64,000 bases of DNA from Lachnospiraceae bacterium (GTDB lineage: Bacteria > Bacillota > Clostridia > Lachnospirales > Lachnospiraceae), in assembly GCA_900759665.1 (NCBI GenBank), contig CAAEWE010000042.1, positions 10,467 through 74,466 on the forward strand, in the 5' to 3' direction. A model generated the notes under the pieces. That model was not told the DNA's origin and searched no databases. It saw only the letters and a list, made by a program, of their open reading frames with translations. The translations under genes and the position numbers were made by a program. Below, piece by piece: positions 44,411 to 52,600 of this stretch. The number at the start of each line of letters is the position of its first letter. Positions within the stretch are counted from its first letter, which is position 1.

Positions 44411-45664
44411 ATGGAGGAGACGAACCGTGATGCCAAGGAAGAAAAAAAGCTTTATGAATACAAAACATTTCCGAAAAATGTACGTCAGATAGGTGTCCCG
44501 CTTCCGGGACAGAAGATATATCTGGAGGATTATGTCATCACATATCTCAAACAGTGCTTTGTACATGCACAAGAGCCGGTGATCGTACTTTTGCTGGGTA
44601 AAAATGGAGAAGAGACTGCAGGGAAAGCTGTTTTTTTGTATGGTGCTATGATGCTGGAAGAAAAAGGGGTTCTGGAACGGGGAAGCATTTCAAAGGAGGT
44701 CTGGGAGGAAATATACCGGTGTATTTCTGAAAATTTTCCGGGAGCACAGGTGCTTGGGTGGGCCTGTGGTGTGCCGATGTGGAGCGGCAGTGTGGACAGT
44801 CAGGTGCGCAAGCTGCAGAAAGCTGAATTTGCCGGAGAAAATACAACATTATTTCTATGGGATCTCAGTGAAAAAGAGGAAAAGATATTTTTATGGCAGA
44901 GAAGCATGTTAAAGGAAATGTCTGGATATTACGTGTATTTTGAAAAAAATCCCCAGATGCAGAATTTTATGCTGGACAGCAGCGAAATGGAAAGTATCGA
45001 TGGAAACTACGAGGATACGGTCACGGTATCCATGCGTCATGTAATGGAAGAAAAGGAGGAACACAAAAAGAATCTGCAGCTTCTGGGTTACTGTGGTGCC
45101 GTAGCGGCAGGAATTGCCCTTTTGTTTGGTGTACATACGATGTTGGACAGCACGGCACGGATCCAGAAAATGGAGCAGACAGTAGAGAGTCTGACGGAAT
45201 ATGTGGGAAAACAGCAGGAGGATGTGGCAGCCATGTCCAGGCAGGCACAAAACATGGTAAAACAGATCCCGTATCAGAGTGCGGAGTCTGCTGCACAAAC
45301 CGGGGAACCATCGGAAGCTGCAAAGACAAAACGCACAACCACGGAGCAGATAACGCAGGAAGCTTCGGAGAAAAAAAGCGGCGAAGAGGAGAAACCGACG
45401 GAAGAACCGGAGCAAAATACGAACGTGCAGGGGAAATCCGGCGGACAGGCCCGATCACAAAAAAATAAAACGGTAAAACATACAAGCACCGGAAAAGGGA
45501 AGCAGAGCTATGTGGTACAAAAAGGGGATACCCTTTCGCAGATCATATGGAAACAGTATCATGATCTTTCTTATGAAAAAAAGATAAAAAAAGCAAACGG
45601 TTTAGAGAATGCAGATGAAATTTATGAGGGGCAGTATCTTGTACTGCCGGAATATAAAAAATAA
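44411..45664 (+). CDS. membrane protein with C-terminal LysM domain
   Basis: A 417-residue bitopic protein. The N-terminal 200 residues are cytoplasmic and unfamiliar, with KEEKKLYEYKTFPKNVRQIG near the start. A membrane helix follows (YCGAVAAGIALLFGVHTML, about 225-245), then a coiled coil (QKMEQTVESLTEYVGKQQ). A long Lys/Glu/Thr linker leads to a LysM domain (SYVVQKGDTLSQIIWKQY, ANGLENADEIYEGQYLVLP), which binds peptidoglycan. ATG 44411 is eight bases after GAGGTG. The layout resembles sporulation- or division-linked wall anchors. Spo0A-like boxes upstream support this weakly. Confidence 0.8.
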   Translation: MEETNRDAKEEKKLYEYKTFPKNVRQIGVPLPGQKIYLEDYVITYLKQCFVHAQEPVIVLLLGKNGEETAGKAVFLYGAMMLEEKGVLERGSISKEVWEEIYRCISENFPGAQVLGWACGVPMWSGSVDSQVRKLQKAEFAGENTTLFLWDLSEKEEKIFLWQRSMLKEMSGYYVYFEKNPQMQNFMLDSSEMESIDGNYEDTVTVSMRHVMEEKEEHKKNLQLLGYCGAVAAGIALLFGVHTMLDSTARIQKMEQTVESLTEYVGKQQEDVAAMSRQAQNMVKQIPYQSAESAAQTGEPSEAAKTKRTTTEQITQEASEKKSGEEEKPTEEPEQNTNVQGKSGGQARSQKNKTVKHTSTGKGKQSYVVQKGDTLSQIIWKQYHDLSYEKKIKKANGLENADEIYEGQYLVLPEYKK

Positions 45665-45702
45665 AACGGGAGGTTGTATATTCCGTCAAAGTTATGTAAA
45701 AT

Positions 45703-45733
45703 AAGTGGTAGCCCTTACAGGCTATCACTTTTT
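45703..45733 (+). terminator. terminator of the LysM gene
   Basis: AAGTGGTAGCC (45703-45713) pairs with GGCTATCACTT (45720-45730), ending in TTTTT. Confidence 0.88.
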
Positions 45734-45749
45734 AGATTGGAGCAGCAGC

Positions 45750-46913
45750 ATGTCGGAAGAAATAAGTACAACAGAGGATCAAAAAGCACTCTGGCACAAC
45801 AGGATGTTTATTGTGATATGCATTGCCAGTATTGTTGTGGCAGTGGGAATTTTTATCCTGCTGGTAAATGGCTATATTAACAAACAATATACGGGATATG
45901 AGGTGATCCGGGAGGTACAGAGACAGGATGCCGGTGCAGAGAAATATCTGTGCCATAATGGTTCCTTTATCAAATACAGCAAGGATGGTATTTCCGGAGT
46001 TGATATGTCTGGAAAAACACTCTGGACAGGAAGCTACGAGATGGGAAATCCCTCTGTTGTGATGAGGGGGGAGTATATTCTCGTTGCAGATATCGGAGGG
46101 AAAGATGCGGTGATCTACAATGGGCAGCATGAGGCGACGGAGCTGTCGGTGGACTATGAGATCAAGCAGGCGGATGTGTCAAAGCAGGGGCTGGCGGCAC
46201 TGTTACTTGAGGACAGCTCCTCAGATATGATCAATATTTATAATCCTTATGATGTGTCCTCCAAGCTTCTGGTAAAGATTCCGACCAATGTCGATGACGG
46301 TTATCCGGTATGCATGGCGATATCTCCGGACGGGACAAGCGTTGCGGCATCATACATCTGCGTATCTGCCGGCAAAGTAGAAAGCAGGGTTGTATTTTAC
46401 AATTTTTCGGATGTTGGCAAAAATTCCGACTGTATTGTTGGAGCCAGAAATTATCAGAAATCTCTGGTGACAGATCTTCATTTTCTGTCGGATGATCAGG
46501 TGGTATTGTTTTCGGATAATGGATTTTATATATGGAAAGGGATGAAACAGCCAAAGCAGATCCTGTACCGGAAAGCAAAGGCACAGATCAAAAGTGTTTT
46601 CTATGACACAAACAATATAGGAATGGTTTTGGAGTCCGGCAATAAAAGGATGCCTTACCGTATGGACATTTACAATCTGAAAGGAACGAAGATATCTTCC
46701 TTTGGTTTTTCTAATGAATACAATGACATGCAGTTGTCTGATGGAGAGATCCTGTTCAGCTCCGCAAAAGAATGCGGTATTTTCCGCAAAAACGGAGTGC
46801 TGAGGTTTCATGCAGTGATCGAGGAAGGCGTAGACTATTTTTTTAGGGGAACAAAGCGTAACCGGTATTATCTGTTTAATGACAGTGCAATACAGGAAAT
46901 TAAATTAAAATAA
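45750..46913 (+). CDS. DUF5711-family membrane-anchored protein
   Basis: A 387-residue protein with an N-terminal cytoplasmic tail, one membrane helix (FIVICIASIVVAVGIFILL, about residues 22-40) and an external beta-propeller-like domain. Repeats such as SGKTLWTGSYE, EYILVADIGGKDAVIYN and ISPDGTSVAASY suggest WD/PQQ-like blades. It matches DUF5711, a clostridial family of unknown function. ATG 45750 has a weak GGAG upstream; the earlier ATG at 45705 lies in the terminator hairpin of the preceding gene. Confidence 0.8.
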   Translation: MSEEISTTEDQKALWHNRMFIVICIASIVVAVGIFILLVNGYINKQYTGYEVIREVQRQDAGAEKYLCHNGSFIKYSKDGISGVDMSGKTLWTGSYEMGNPSVVMRGEYILVADIGGKDAVIYNGQHEATELSVDYEIKQADVSKQGLAALLLEDSSSDMINIYNPYDVSSKLLVKIPTNVDDGYPVCMAISPDGTSVAASYICVSAGKVESRVVFYNFSDVGKNSDCIVGARNYQKSLVTDLHFLSDDQVVLFSDNGFYIWKGMKQPKQILYRKAKAQIKSVFYDTNNIGMVLESGNKRMPYRMDIYNLKGTKISSFGFSNEYNDMQLSDGEILFSSAKECGIFRKNGVLRFHAVIEEGVDYFFRGTKRNRYYLFNDSAIQEIKLK

Positions 46914-46947
46914 ATCAAAAATTGCTGAAAAATTGAAGAATAAAGGC

Positions 46948-46993
46948 TTGACAAACACGCACGGTGATAATATACTTATCAAGTGCGTGTTTT
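46948..46993 (+). promoter_or_regulatory. str operon promoter inside nested palindromes
   Basis: TTGACA (46948-46953), 17 bases and TATACT (46971-46976) form the promoter of rpsL. AACACGCAC (46954-46962) and GTGCGTGTT (46983-46991) flank the -10, and GATAA/TTATC (46966-46980) nest inside. A T-run follows, so read from upstream the same DNA would act as a terminator. Confidence 0.75.
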
Positions 46994-47042
46994 TGCGTAC
47001 TTTTTTGCGTATTTTAATTATGATCACAGGAGGTGAAAATTA

Positions 47043-47456
47043 ATGCCAACATTTAACCAGTTAGTAAGAAAGGGAAGAAAGGTTTCTTCAAAGAAGTCTA
47101 ATTCTCCTGCACTTCAGTACACCTACAATTCTTTAAATAAGAAAACTGTAGCTCAGAGCTCTCCACAGAAGAGAGGTGTTTGTACTGCAGTTCGTACTGC
47201 TACACCTAAGAAGCCTAACTCAGCTCTTAGAAAGACCGCCAGAGTTCGTCTCTCAAACGGTATCGAGGTTACAACTTATATCCCAGGTGAGGGTCATAAC
47301 CTTCAGGAGCATAGCGTTGTACTCATCCGTGGTGGAAGAGTAAAGGATTTGCCAGGTACCAGATATCATATTATCCGTGGTACACTCGATACAGCCGGTG
47401 TTGCAAACAGAAAGCAGGGCCGTTCTAAGTATGGAGCAAAGAGACCTAAGAAGTAA
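47043..47456 (+). CDS. rpsL: 30S ribosomal protein S12
   Basis: A 137-residue decoding-centre protein. NQLVRKGRK, KRGVCTAVRTATPKKPNSAL, EGHNLQEHSVVLIRGGRVKD and GVANRKQGRSKYGAKRPKK are typical. The PKKPNSALRK segment carries the Lys (E. coli 43 position) associated with the streptomycin-sensitive form. It opens the str operon; AGGAGG lies just before ATG. rpoB and rpoC, often adjacent upstream in Firmicutes, are not in the window; a DUF5711 gene is. Confidence 0.98.
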   Translation: MPTFNQLVRKGRKVSSKKSNSPALQYTYNSLNKKTVAQSSPQKRGVCTAVRTATPKKPNSALRKTARVRLSNGIEVTTYIPGEGHNLQEHSVVLIRGGRVKDLPGTRYHIIRGTLDTAGVANRKQGRSKYGAKRPKK

Positions 47457-47611
47457 TCATTCACTAATTTGGGGATGTGCCGGATTAATTTTTACTGATT
47501 AACCTGGTGCGGACACAGAAATTCGTGAGTACCGATGAATTAATGATGACAATACGCTGATGCAGTGTCGGCTGTGTAGTATTGTCAAATAATATTAAGG
47601 AGGGAAGTAAC
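47457..47611 (+). other. rpsL-rpsG intercistronic region with hairpin
   Basis: This 155-base spacer contains GACAATAC (47548-47555) pairing with GTATTGTC (47579-47586) around a 23-base loop, just before the rpsG ribosome site (AAGGAGGG). In other bacteria S7 regulates its operon by binding this intercistronic mRNA, so an S7 site is plausible. Confidence 0.45.
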
Positions 47612-48082
47612 GTGCCACGTAAAGGACATATACAGAAAAGAGATGTATTAGCAGATCCTGTCTACAAGAGCAAGGTTGTTACAAAGCTGATCAACAATAT
47701 CATGTTAGATGGTAAGAAAGGTGTTGCTCAGAAGATCGTTTATGGTGCATTTGAGCAGATCGCTGAGAAGTCCGGTAAGGACGCTCTCGAGGTATTCGAG
47801 GAGGCTATGAACAATATCATGCCTCAGCTTGAGGTAAAGGCAAGACGTATTGGTGGTGCTACTTATCAGGTACCTATCGAGGTTAGACCTGACAGAAGAC
47901 AGGCACTGGCTCTTCGCTGGCTGACTCTGTTCTCACGTAAGAGAGGCGAGAAGACAATGAAGGAAAGACTTGCTAACGAGATTCTTGATGCATCAAACAA
48001 TACTGGCGCTGCCGTTAAGAGAAAAGAAGATATGCACAAAATGGCAGAGGCAAACAAGGCATTTGCACATTATCGCTGGTAA
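47612..48082 (+). CDS. rpsG: 30S ribosomal protein S7
   Basis: A 156-residue primary 16S rRNA-binding protein that nucleates the 30S head. RKGHIQKRDVLADPVYKSK, NNIMLDGKKGVAQKIVY, RRIGGATYQVPIEV and HKMAEANKAFAHYRW are standard. The start is GTG 47612, set by AAGGAGGG nine bases before it. Second gene of the str operon; 24 bases separate it from fusA. Confidence 0.98.
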   Translation: MPRKGHIQKRDVLADPVYKSKVVTKLINNIMLDGKKGVAQKIVYGAFEQIAEKSGKDALEVFEEAMNNIMPQLEVKARRIGGATYQVPIEVRPDRRQALALRWLTLFSRKRGEKTMKERLANEILDASNNTGAAVKRKEDMHKMAEANKAFAHYRW

Positions 48083-48106
48083 GATTCATAGAGGAGGTAA
48101 ACGACC

Positions 48107-50224
48107 TTGGCTGGAAGAGAATATCCACTTGACAGAACAAGAAATATCGGTATTATGGCTCATATCGATGCGGGTAAGACCACTTTGACAGAGCGTATTC
48201 TTTATTATACCGGTGTAAACTATAAGATTGGTGAGACTCATGATGGTGCGTCTACGATGGACTGGATGGAGCAGGAGAAAGAGAGAGGTATCACAATTAC
48301 TTCCGCTGCTACCACTTGCCACTGGACACTTGAGGATCATCATAAACCAAAGGCTGGTGCTTTAGAGCATCGTATCAACATCATCGATACTCCGGGCCAC
48401 GTAGACTTTACTGTAGAGGTAGAGCGTTCTCTGCGTGTACTGGATGGTGCTGTCGGTGTATTTGATGCAAAGGCCGGTGTTGAGCCACAGTCAGAGAATG
48501 TATGGCGTCAGGCAGACACATATAATGTACCACGTATGGCGTTCATCAATAAGATGGACAAGATGGGTGCAGACTTTTTCATGTCTGTTCAGACAATCAT
48601 TGATCGTCTGGGCAAGAATGCAATCCCAGTACAGATCCCTATCGGAAAGGAAGACGACTTTATCGGTCTGATCGACCTCTTCGAGATGGATGCATACTAT
48701 TATAAAAATGATGAGGGTACTGACATCGAGATTACAGAGATTCCTGATGATCTGAAGGATCTTGCACAGGAATGGCATGACAACCTGATCGAGAAGGTTT
48801 GTGAGCTGGATGATGATCTCCTTGAGAAGTATCTTGAGGGTGAGGAGCCATCTATTGATGAGCTCAAGAAAGCTCTCCGTAAGGGAACGATCGCTTGTGA
48901 GGCAGTTCCGGTATACTGCGGTTCTGCATACAAGAACAAAGGTGTTCAGAAGCTTCTCGATGGTGTTATCGAGTTCATGCCTGCACCAACAGATATCCCT
49001 GATATTACAGGTGTTGACGAGGAGGGTAACGAGGTTATCCGTAAGTCATCTGATGATGAGCCGTTTGCAGCACTTGCATTCAAGATCATGACAGATCCTT
49101 TCGTAGGAAAGCTCGCATTCTTCCGTGTTTATTCCGGTACACTGAACTCCGGTTCTTACGTACTGAATGCAACAAAGGATAAGAAAGAGCGTGTCGGACG
49201 TATCGTACAGATGCACGCAAACAGCCGTAGCGAGATTGACAAGGTTTATTCCGGAGATATCGCTGCAGCCGTAGGTTTCAAGACTACCACAACAGGTGAT
49301 ACCATCTGTGATGAGCAGCATCCGGTAATTCTTGAGTCTATGGAGTTCCCTGAGCCGGTTATCGAGCTCGCGATCGAGCCTAAGACAAAGAATGATCAGG
49401 GTAAGATGGGTGAGGCTCTTGCAAAGCTTGCAGAAGAGGATCCTACATTCCGTGCTCATACAGATACAGAGACAGGTCAGACAATTATCGCCGGAATGGG
49501 TGAGCTTCATCTGGACGTTATCGTAGACCGTCTCCTTCGTGAGTTTAAGGTAGAAGCAAATGTTGGTGCTCCACAGGTAGCATACAAAGAGACAATTACA
49601 AAGGCTGTTGATATCGACAGCAAGTATGCTAAGCAGTCCGGTGGACGTGGTCAGTACGGACATTGTAAGGTTAAATTTGAGCCAATGGATCCAAACGGTG
49701 AGGAGACATTCAAGTTCGAGTCTACCGTTGTCGGTGGTGCTATTCCTAAAGAGTATATCCCGGCTGTTGGCGAGGGTATCGAGGAAGCTGCACAGGCAGG
49801 TATCCTTGGTGGATATCCGGTACTTGGTGTGCATGCGAATGTATGGGATGGTTCTTACCATGAGGTCGATTCATCCGAGATGGCATTCCACATTGCCGGA
49901 TCTATGGCATTCAAGGATGCTATGAAGCAGGGTAATCCTGTTCTCCTTGAGCCGATCATGAAGGTTGAAGTAACTATGCCTGAGGAGTATATGGGCGACG
50001 TTATCGGAAGTCTGAACGCAAAACGTGGTCAGATTGAAGGTATGGACGATATCGGTGGTGGAAAGATTGTTCGTGCATTCGTACCACTTGCTGAGATGTT
50101 CGGTTACTCAACAGAGCTTCGTTCCAGCACACAGGGACGTGGTAACTATTCCATGTTCTTTGAGAAGTATCAGCAGTGTCCAAAGAATGTTCAGGACAAG
50201 GTGCTTGCTTCTAAAGAAAAGTAA
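48107..50224 (+). CDS. fusA: elongation factor G
   Basis: A 705-residue translocation GTPase. G1 AHIDAGKTT, G2 region ITITSAATTCHW, G3 DTPGHVDF, G4 NKMDKMGA and the C-terminal domains IV and V (GQYGHCKVKFEP, AFVPLAEMFGYSTELRSSTQ) are intact. The start codon is TTG 48107, nine bases after GAGGAGG. Very strong codon bias, with CGT and GAG preferred. Third gene of the str operon. Confidence 0.98.
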   Translation: MAGREYPLDRTRNIGIMAHIDAGKTTLTERILYYTGVNYKIGETHDGASTMDWMEQEKERGITITSAATTCHWTLEDHHKPKAGALEHRINIIDTPGHVDFTVEVERSLRVLDGAVGVFDAKAGVEPQSENVWRQADTYNVPRMAFINKMDKMGADFFMSVQTIIDRLGKNAIPVQIPIGKEDDFIGLIDLFEMDAYYYKNDEGTDIEITEIPDDLKDLAQEWHDNLIEKVCELDDDLLEKYLEGEEPSIDELKKALRKGTIACEAVPVYCGSAYKNKGVQKLLDGVIEFMPAPTDIPDITGVDEEGNEVIRKSSDDEPFAALAFKIMTDPFVGKLAFFRVYSGTLNSGSYVLNATKDKKERVGRIVQMHANSRSEIDKVYSGDIAAAVGFKTTTTGDTICDEQHPVILESMEFPEPVIELAIEPKTKNDQGKMGEALAKLAEEDPTFRAHTDTETGQTIIAGMGELHLDVIVDRLLREFKVEANVGAPQVAYKETITKAVDIDSKYAKQSGGRGQYGHCKVKFEPMDPNGEETFKFESTVVGGAIPKEYIPAVGEGIEEAAQAGILGGYPVLGVHANVWDGSYHEVDSSEMAFHIAGSMAFKDAMKQGNPVLLEPIMKVEVTMPEEYMGDVIGSLNAKRGQIEGMDDIGGGKIVRAFVPLAEMFGYSTELRSSTQGRGNYSMFFEKYQQCPKNVQDKVLASKEK

Positions 50225-50270
50225 TTTTAGAAAATGTTAGTAAAAATGTGTCTCATAGTATAAAAAGCAC

Positions 50271-50334
50271 TTGAAAATTCCTGTAAAGTGCAATATAATA
50301 ATGCCCATAGCGTGAAATTTGTCCGTGATGGGCA
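50271..50334 (+). promoter_or_regulatory. tuf promoter and leader hairpin
   Basis: TTGAAA (50271-50276), 17 bases and TATAAT (50294-50299) give tuf its own promoter. In the leader TGCCCAT (50302-50308) pairs with ATGGGCA (50328-50334). Confidence 0.75.
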
Positions 50335-50371
50335 GACTATGAGTCGTATGAATTAAGGAGGATAATTAAAA

Positions 50372-51559
50372 ATGGCTAAAGAAAAGTTTGAAAGAACCAA
50401 ACCCCATTGTAACATTGGTACCATCGGTCACGTAGATCATGGTAAAACAACACTTACTGCTGCAATCACAAAGGTACTTGCTGCAAGAGTTCCTGGTAAC
50501 TCAGCTGAGAACTTTGAAGATATTGATAAGGCTCCAGAGGAGAGAGAGCGTGGTATCACAATCTCTACTGCTCACGTTGAGTATCAGACAGAGAAGAGAC
50601 ATTATGCACACGTTGACTGCCCAGGCCATGCCGATTATGTAAAGAACATGATCACAGGTGCTGCCCAGATGGATGGTGCTATCCTCGTAGTAGCTGCTAC
50701 TGATGGTGTTATGGCTCAGACAAAGGAGCATATCCTTCTGTCCCGTCAGGTAAACGTACCTTATATCGTAGTATTCCTTAACAAGTGTGATATGGTTGAC
50801 GATGAGGAGCTGATCGAGCTCGTAGAGATGGAAGTAACTGAGGCACTTGAGGAGTATGGTTTCGAAGGCTGTCCAATCATCAAGGGCTCTGCTCTTAAGG
50901 CTCTTGAGGATCCAAACGGTGAGTGGGGCGACAAGATCATGGAGCTTATGGATGCAGTTGATGAGTTCATTCCAGATCCAGAGCGTGCTACAGATAAGCC
51001 ATTCCTGATGCCTATCGAGGATATCTTCACAATTACCGGTCGTGGTACTGTTGCAACTGGTAGAGTAGAGCGTGGTGTTCTCCATCTCAACGAGGAAGTT
51101 GAGATCGTTGGTGTTAAGGAAGAGGTTCAGAAGACTACTGTAACAGGTATCGAGATGTTCCGTAAGCTTCTTGATGAGGCTCAGGCTGGTGATAACATCG
51201 GTGCTCTTCTTCGTGGTATCAAGAGAGAGGATATCGAGAGAGGTCAGGTACTTGTAGCTCCTGGTACAACTACTTGCCACAAGAAATTCACAGCTCAGGT
51301 TTATGTACTGAAGAAAGAGGAGGGTGGTCGTCATACTCCTTTCATCAATAACTATCGTCCACAGTTCTACTTCAGAACAACTGACGTAACAGGTGTTTGT
51401 GAATTACCAGATGGTGTAGAAATGTGTATGCCTGGTGATAACGTAGAAATCACAGTTGAACTTATTCACCCAATCGCTATGGAACAGGGTCTTGGATTCG
51501 CTATCCGTGAAGGTGGTAGAACAGTAGGTTCAGGTAAAGTAGCAACTATTATTGAATAA
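50372..51559 (+). CDS. tuf: elongation factor Tu, 3' end supplied by integrated element
   Basis: A 395-residue GTPase that delivers aminoacyl-tRNA. G1 GHVDHGKT, G3 DCPGHADY, G4 NKCD and the C-terminal barrels are intact, so the protein is functional. The 3' end is hybrid. Glu codons before 51326 are mostly GAG, whereas the last seven (51401, 51419, 51446, 51458, 51482, 51509, 51554) are all GAA. The 34 bases at 51504-51537 recur at 63952-63985. The integrated element thus replaced the end of tuf without breaking it. A terminator carried by the element follows. Confidence 0.97.
   Translation: MAKEKFERTKPHCNIGTIGHVDHGKTTLTAAITKVLAARVPGNSAENFEDIDKAPEERERGITISTAHVEYQTEKRHYAHVDCPGHADYVKNMITGAAQMDGAILVVAATDGVMAQTKEHILLSRQVNVPYIVVFLNKCDMVDDEELIELVEMEVTEALEEYGFEGCPIIKGSALKALEDPNGEWGDKIMELMDAVDEFIPDPERATDKPFLMPIEDIFTITGRGTVATGRVERGVLHLNEEVEIVGVKEEVQKTTVTGIEMFRKLLDEAQAGDNIGALLRGIKREDIERGQVLVAPGTTTCHKKFTAQVYVLKKEEGGRHTPFINNYRPQFYFRTTDVTGVCELPDGVEMCMPGDNVEITVELIHPIAMEQGLGFAIREGGRTVGSGKVATIIE
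51504..51537 (+). repeat. left attachment repeat within tuf
   Basis: These 34 bases (TCCGTGAAGGTGG...GGTTCAGGTAA) are identical to 63952-63985. They encode part of the last 20 residues of EF-Tu. After position 51537 the two copies diverge (AGTAGCAACT against GGTTGCTACA), though both still encode the EF-Tu tail. Confidence 0.92.
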
Positions 51560-51583
51560 TCAATTTTAAAGCTAGTATTTATG

Positions 51584-51617
51584 GGCATTCCCGAAATTTT
51601 CGGGGATGCCTTTTTTT
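51584..51617 (+). terminator. terminator after tuf, carried by the element
   Basis: GGCAT-CCCG (from 51584) pairs with CGGG-ATGCC (to 51610), followed by seven T. It lies to the element side of the attachment repeat. Confidence 0.92.
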
Positions 51618-51644
51618 CGTTCTTACAAGATGAATTTCAGAAAA

Positions 51645-51668
51645 GTGTCGTCAAAAGTGTCGTCAAAA
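51645..51668 (+). repeat. left tandem integrase arm-site candidates
   Basis: GTGTCGTCAAAA occurs twice in perfect tandem (51645-51656, 51657-51668). A related GTCGTCA pair lies near the right end at 63834-63851. Positions just inside both termini suggest arm-type sites for the integrase. Confidence 0.55.
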
Positions 51669-51704
51669 TTCACCTAAAAGTAAGAATGAGGACTTGTTGC
51701 AAAC

Positions 51705-51734
51705 AAAAAAGAACTCCGAATTTACTCGGAGTTC
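51705..51734 (-). terminator. terminator of the element's repressor gene
   Basis: GAACTCCGA (51711-51719) pairs with TCGGAGTTC (51726-51734). On the minus strand the stem is followed by six T. Confidence 0.88.
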
Positions 51735-51738
51735 ATAC

Positions 51739-52230
51739 TTACCATCTTGTAATTTTCTTTACATCTGCAGCTCTTTTTGGATCTTTTTTGATTTGAAGTT
51801 GAGCTTCAATAAAACTATCTACATCACGTCTGCCTTCATCAGTTAGCTGATAATAATTAGTTAAATGTTCATCTAATTTAGGCATACTTTGTTTTCCAAA
51901 CAATTCCATTAATGGATAAAGAGAATTCTTTAAATAAGTTTTGATTCTGTTTCCGTCCAGAACTTTATCAAATCCATGTGGAAGCTCAGGTAATATAATC
52001 TTGCTTTCATCGGACCAGTTTTCAGCTTTGAGGGCTGAATCGGAACATATGTCAGAAACTTCGACATTAAGGACATTGGCTATTCTAAGTGCAAAGTCAA
52101 ATCTGATAGCAGTGTCTTTTTGAATAATAGAATAAAGTGTTGTAGGACTGATTGTGGTTTCTTTTGCCAGCCATCTTACACTTTTTTCCTGTTCATCAAG
52201 GATTTTTTTTAGGTTTTTTCCATCACCCAT
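51739..52230 (-). CDS. HTH (Cro/CI-type) repressor of the element
   Basis: A 163-residue regulator. The helix-turn-helix at residues 15-65 (VRWLAKETTISPTTLYSIIQ) is of the XRE type; the C-terminal part is helical (LTDEGRRDVDSFIEAQL). It is divergent from the excisionase and integrase genes. Repeated TACGAAA half-sites lie in the shared promoter region, suggesting that it keeps the element quiet. The start at 52230 is preceded by AGAAAGG at a rather long distance. Confidence 0.85.
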   Translation of the reverse strand: MGDGKNLKKILDEQEKSVRWLAKETTISPTTLYSIIQKDTAIRFDFALRIANVLNVEVSDICSDSALKAENWSDESKIILPELPHGFDKVLDGNRIKTYLKNSLYPLMELFGKQSMPKLDEHLTNYYQLTDEGRRDVDSFIEAQLQIKKDPKRAADVKKITRW

Positions 52231-52272
52231 TTGCAGGTACCAACCTTTCTAAATTTTTATATAGTATAACAC

Positions 52273-52350
52273 AGTGTACGAAAAAAAGTACACTACAAAT
52301 AAAAATAATTACGAAAAACACTTGACAGTACGAAATTCGTACATTATAAT
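52273..52350. promoter_or_regulatory. divergent promoters with repressor operators
   Basis: The rightward promoter is TTGACA (52322-52327), 17 bases, TATAAT (52345-52350). Its spacer is filled by the palindrome GTACGAAATTCGTAC (52328-52342). A second repeat, AGTGTAC/GTACACT, spans 52273-52294. TACGAAA half-sites occur at 52277, 52310 and 52329. Leftward, TGTTATACT on the minus strand is an extended -10. Confidence 0.8.
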
Positions 52351-52396
52351 GTGGACACAACCGTATGAAAAACGTATACAGAAAGGAGATGAGTGT

Positions 52397-52597
52397 ATGA
52401 TATATGAAAAGTATTTATTAGATGTAAATGATGTTGGAATGTTACTACATTGTTCTAACAGTCATGCATATAGAGTTATAAGAGATTTAAATAAAGAACT
52501 TTCTAAAGGCGGATATCTTGTAGTTGCAGGAAAAATTCCGAAAGCCTATTTGGAGCAGAAATTATTTGGATTAAAAGAATCAGAAAAGGAGAACTAA
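52397..52597 (+). CDS. xis: excisionase-like small DNA-binding protein
   Basis: A 66-residue protein directly before the integrase, three bases apart. It has a winged-helix/MerR-like recognition segment (LDVNDVGMLLHCSNSHAYRV) typical of Tn916-type and phage excisionases. It probably directs the integrase towards excision. ATG 52397 follows AAAGGAGATG; the open frame upstream overlaps the operators and is not coding. Confidence 0.75.
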   Translation: MIYEKYLLDVNDVGMLLHCSNSHAYRVIRDLNKELSKGGYLVVAGKIPKAYLEQKLFGLKESEKEN

Positions 52598-52600
52598 GCG

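Noticed and set aside
44909..45415. Long minus-strand frame rich in Arg/Leu/Phe
   Set aside because: It lies opposite the LysM protein gene, which has family motifs and a ribosome site.
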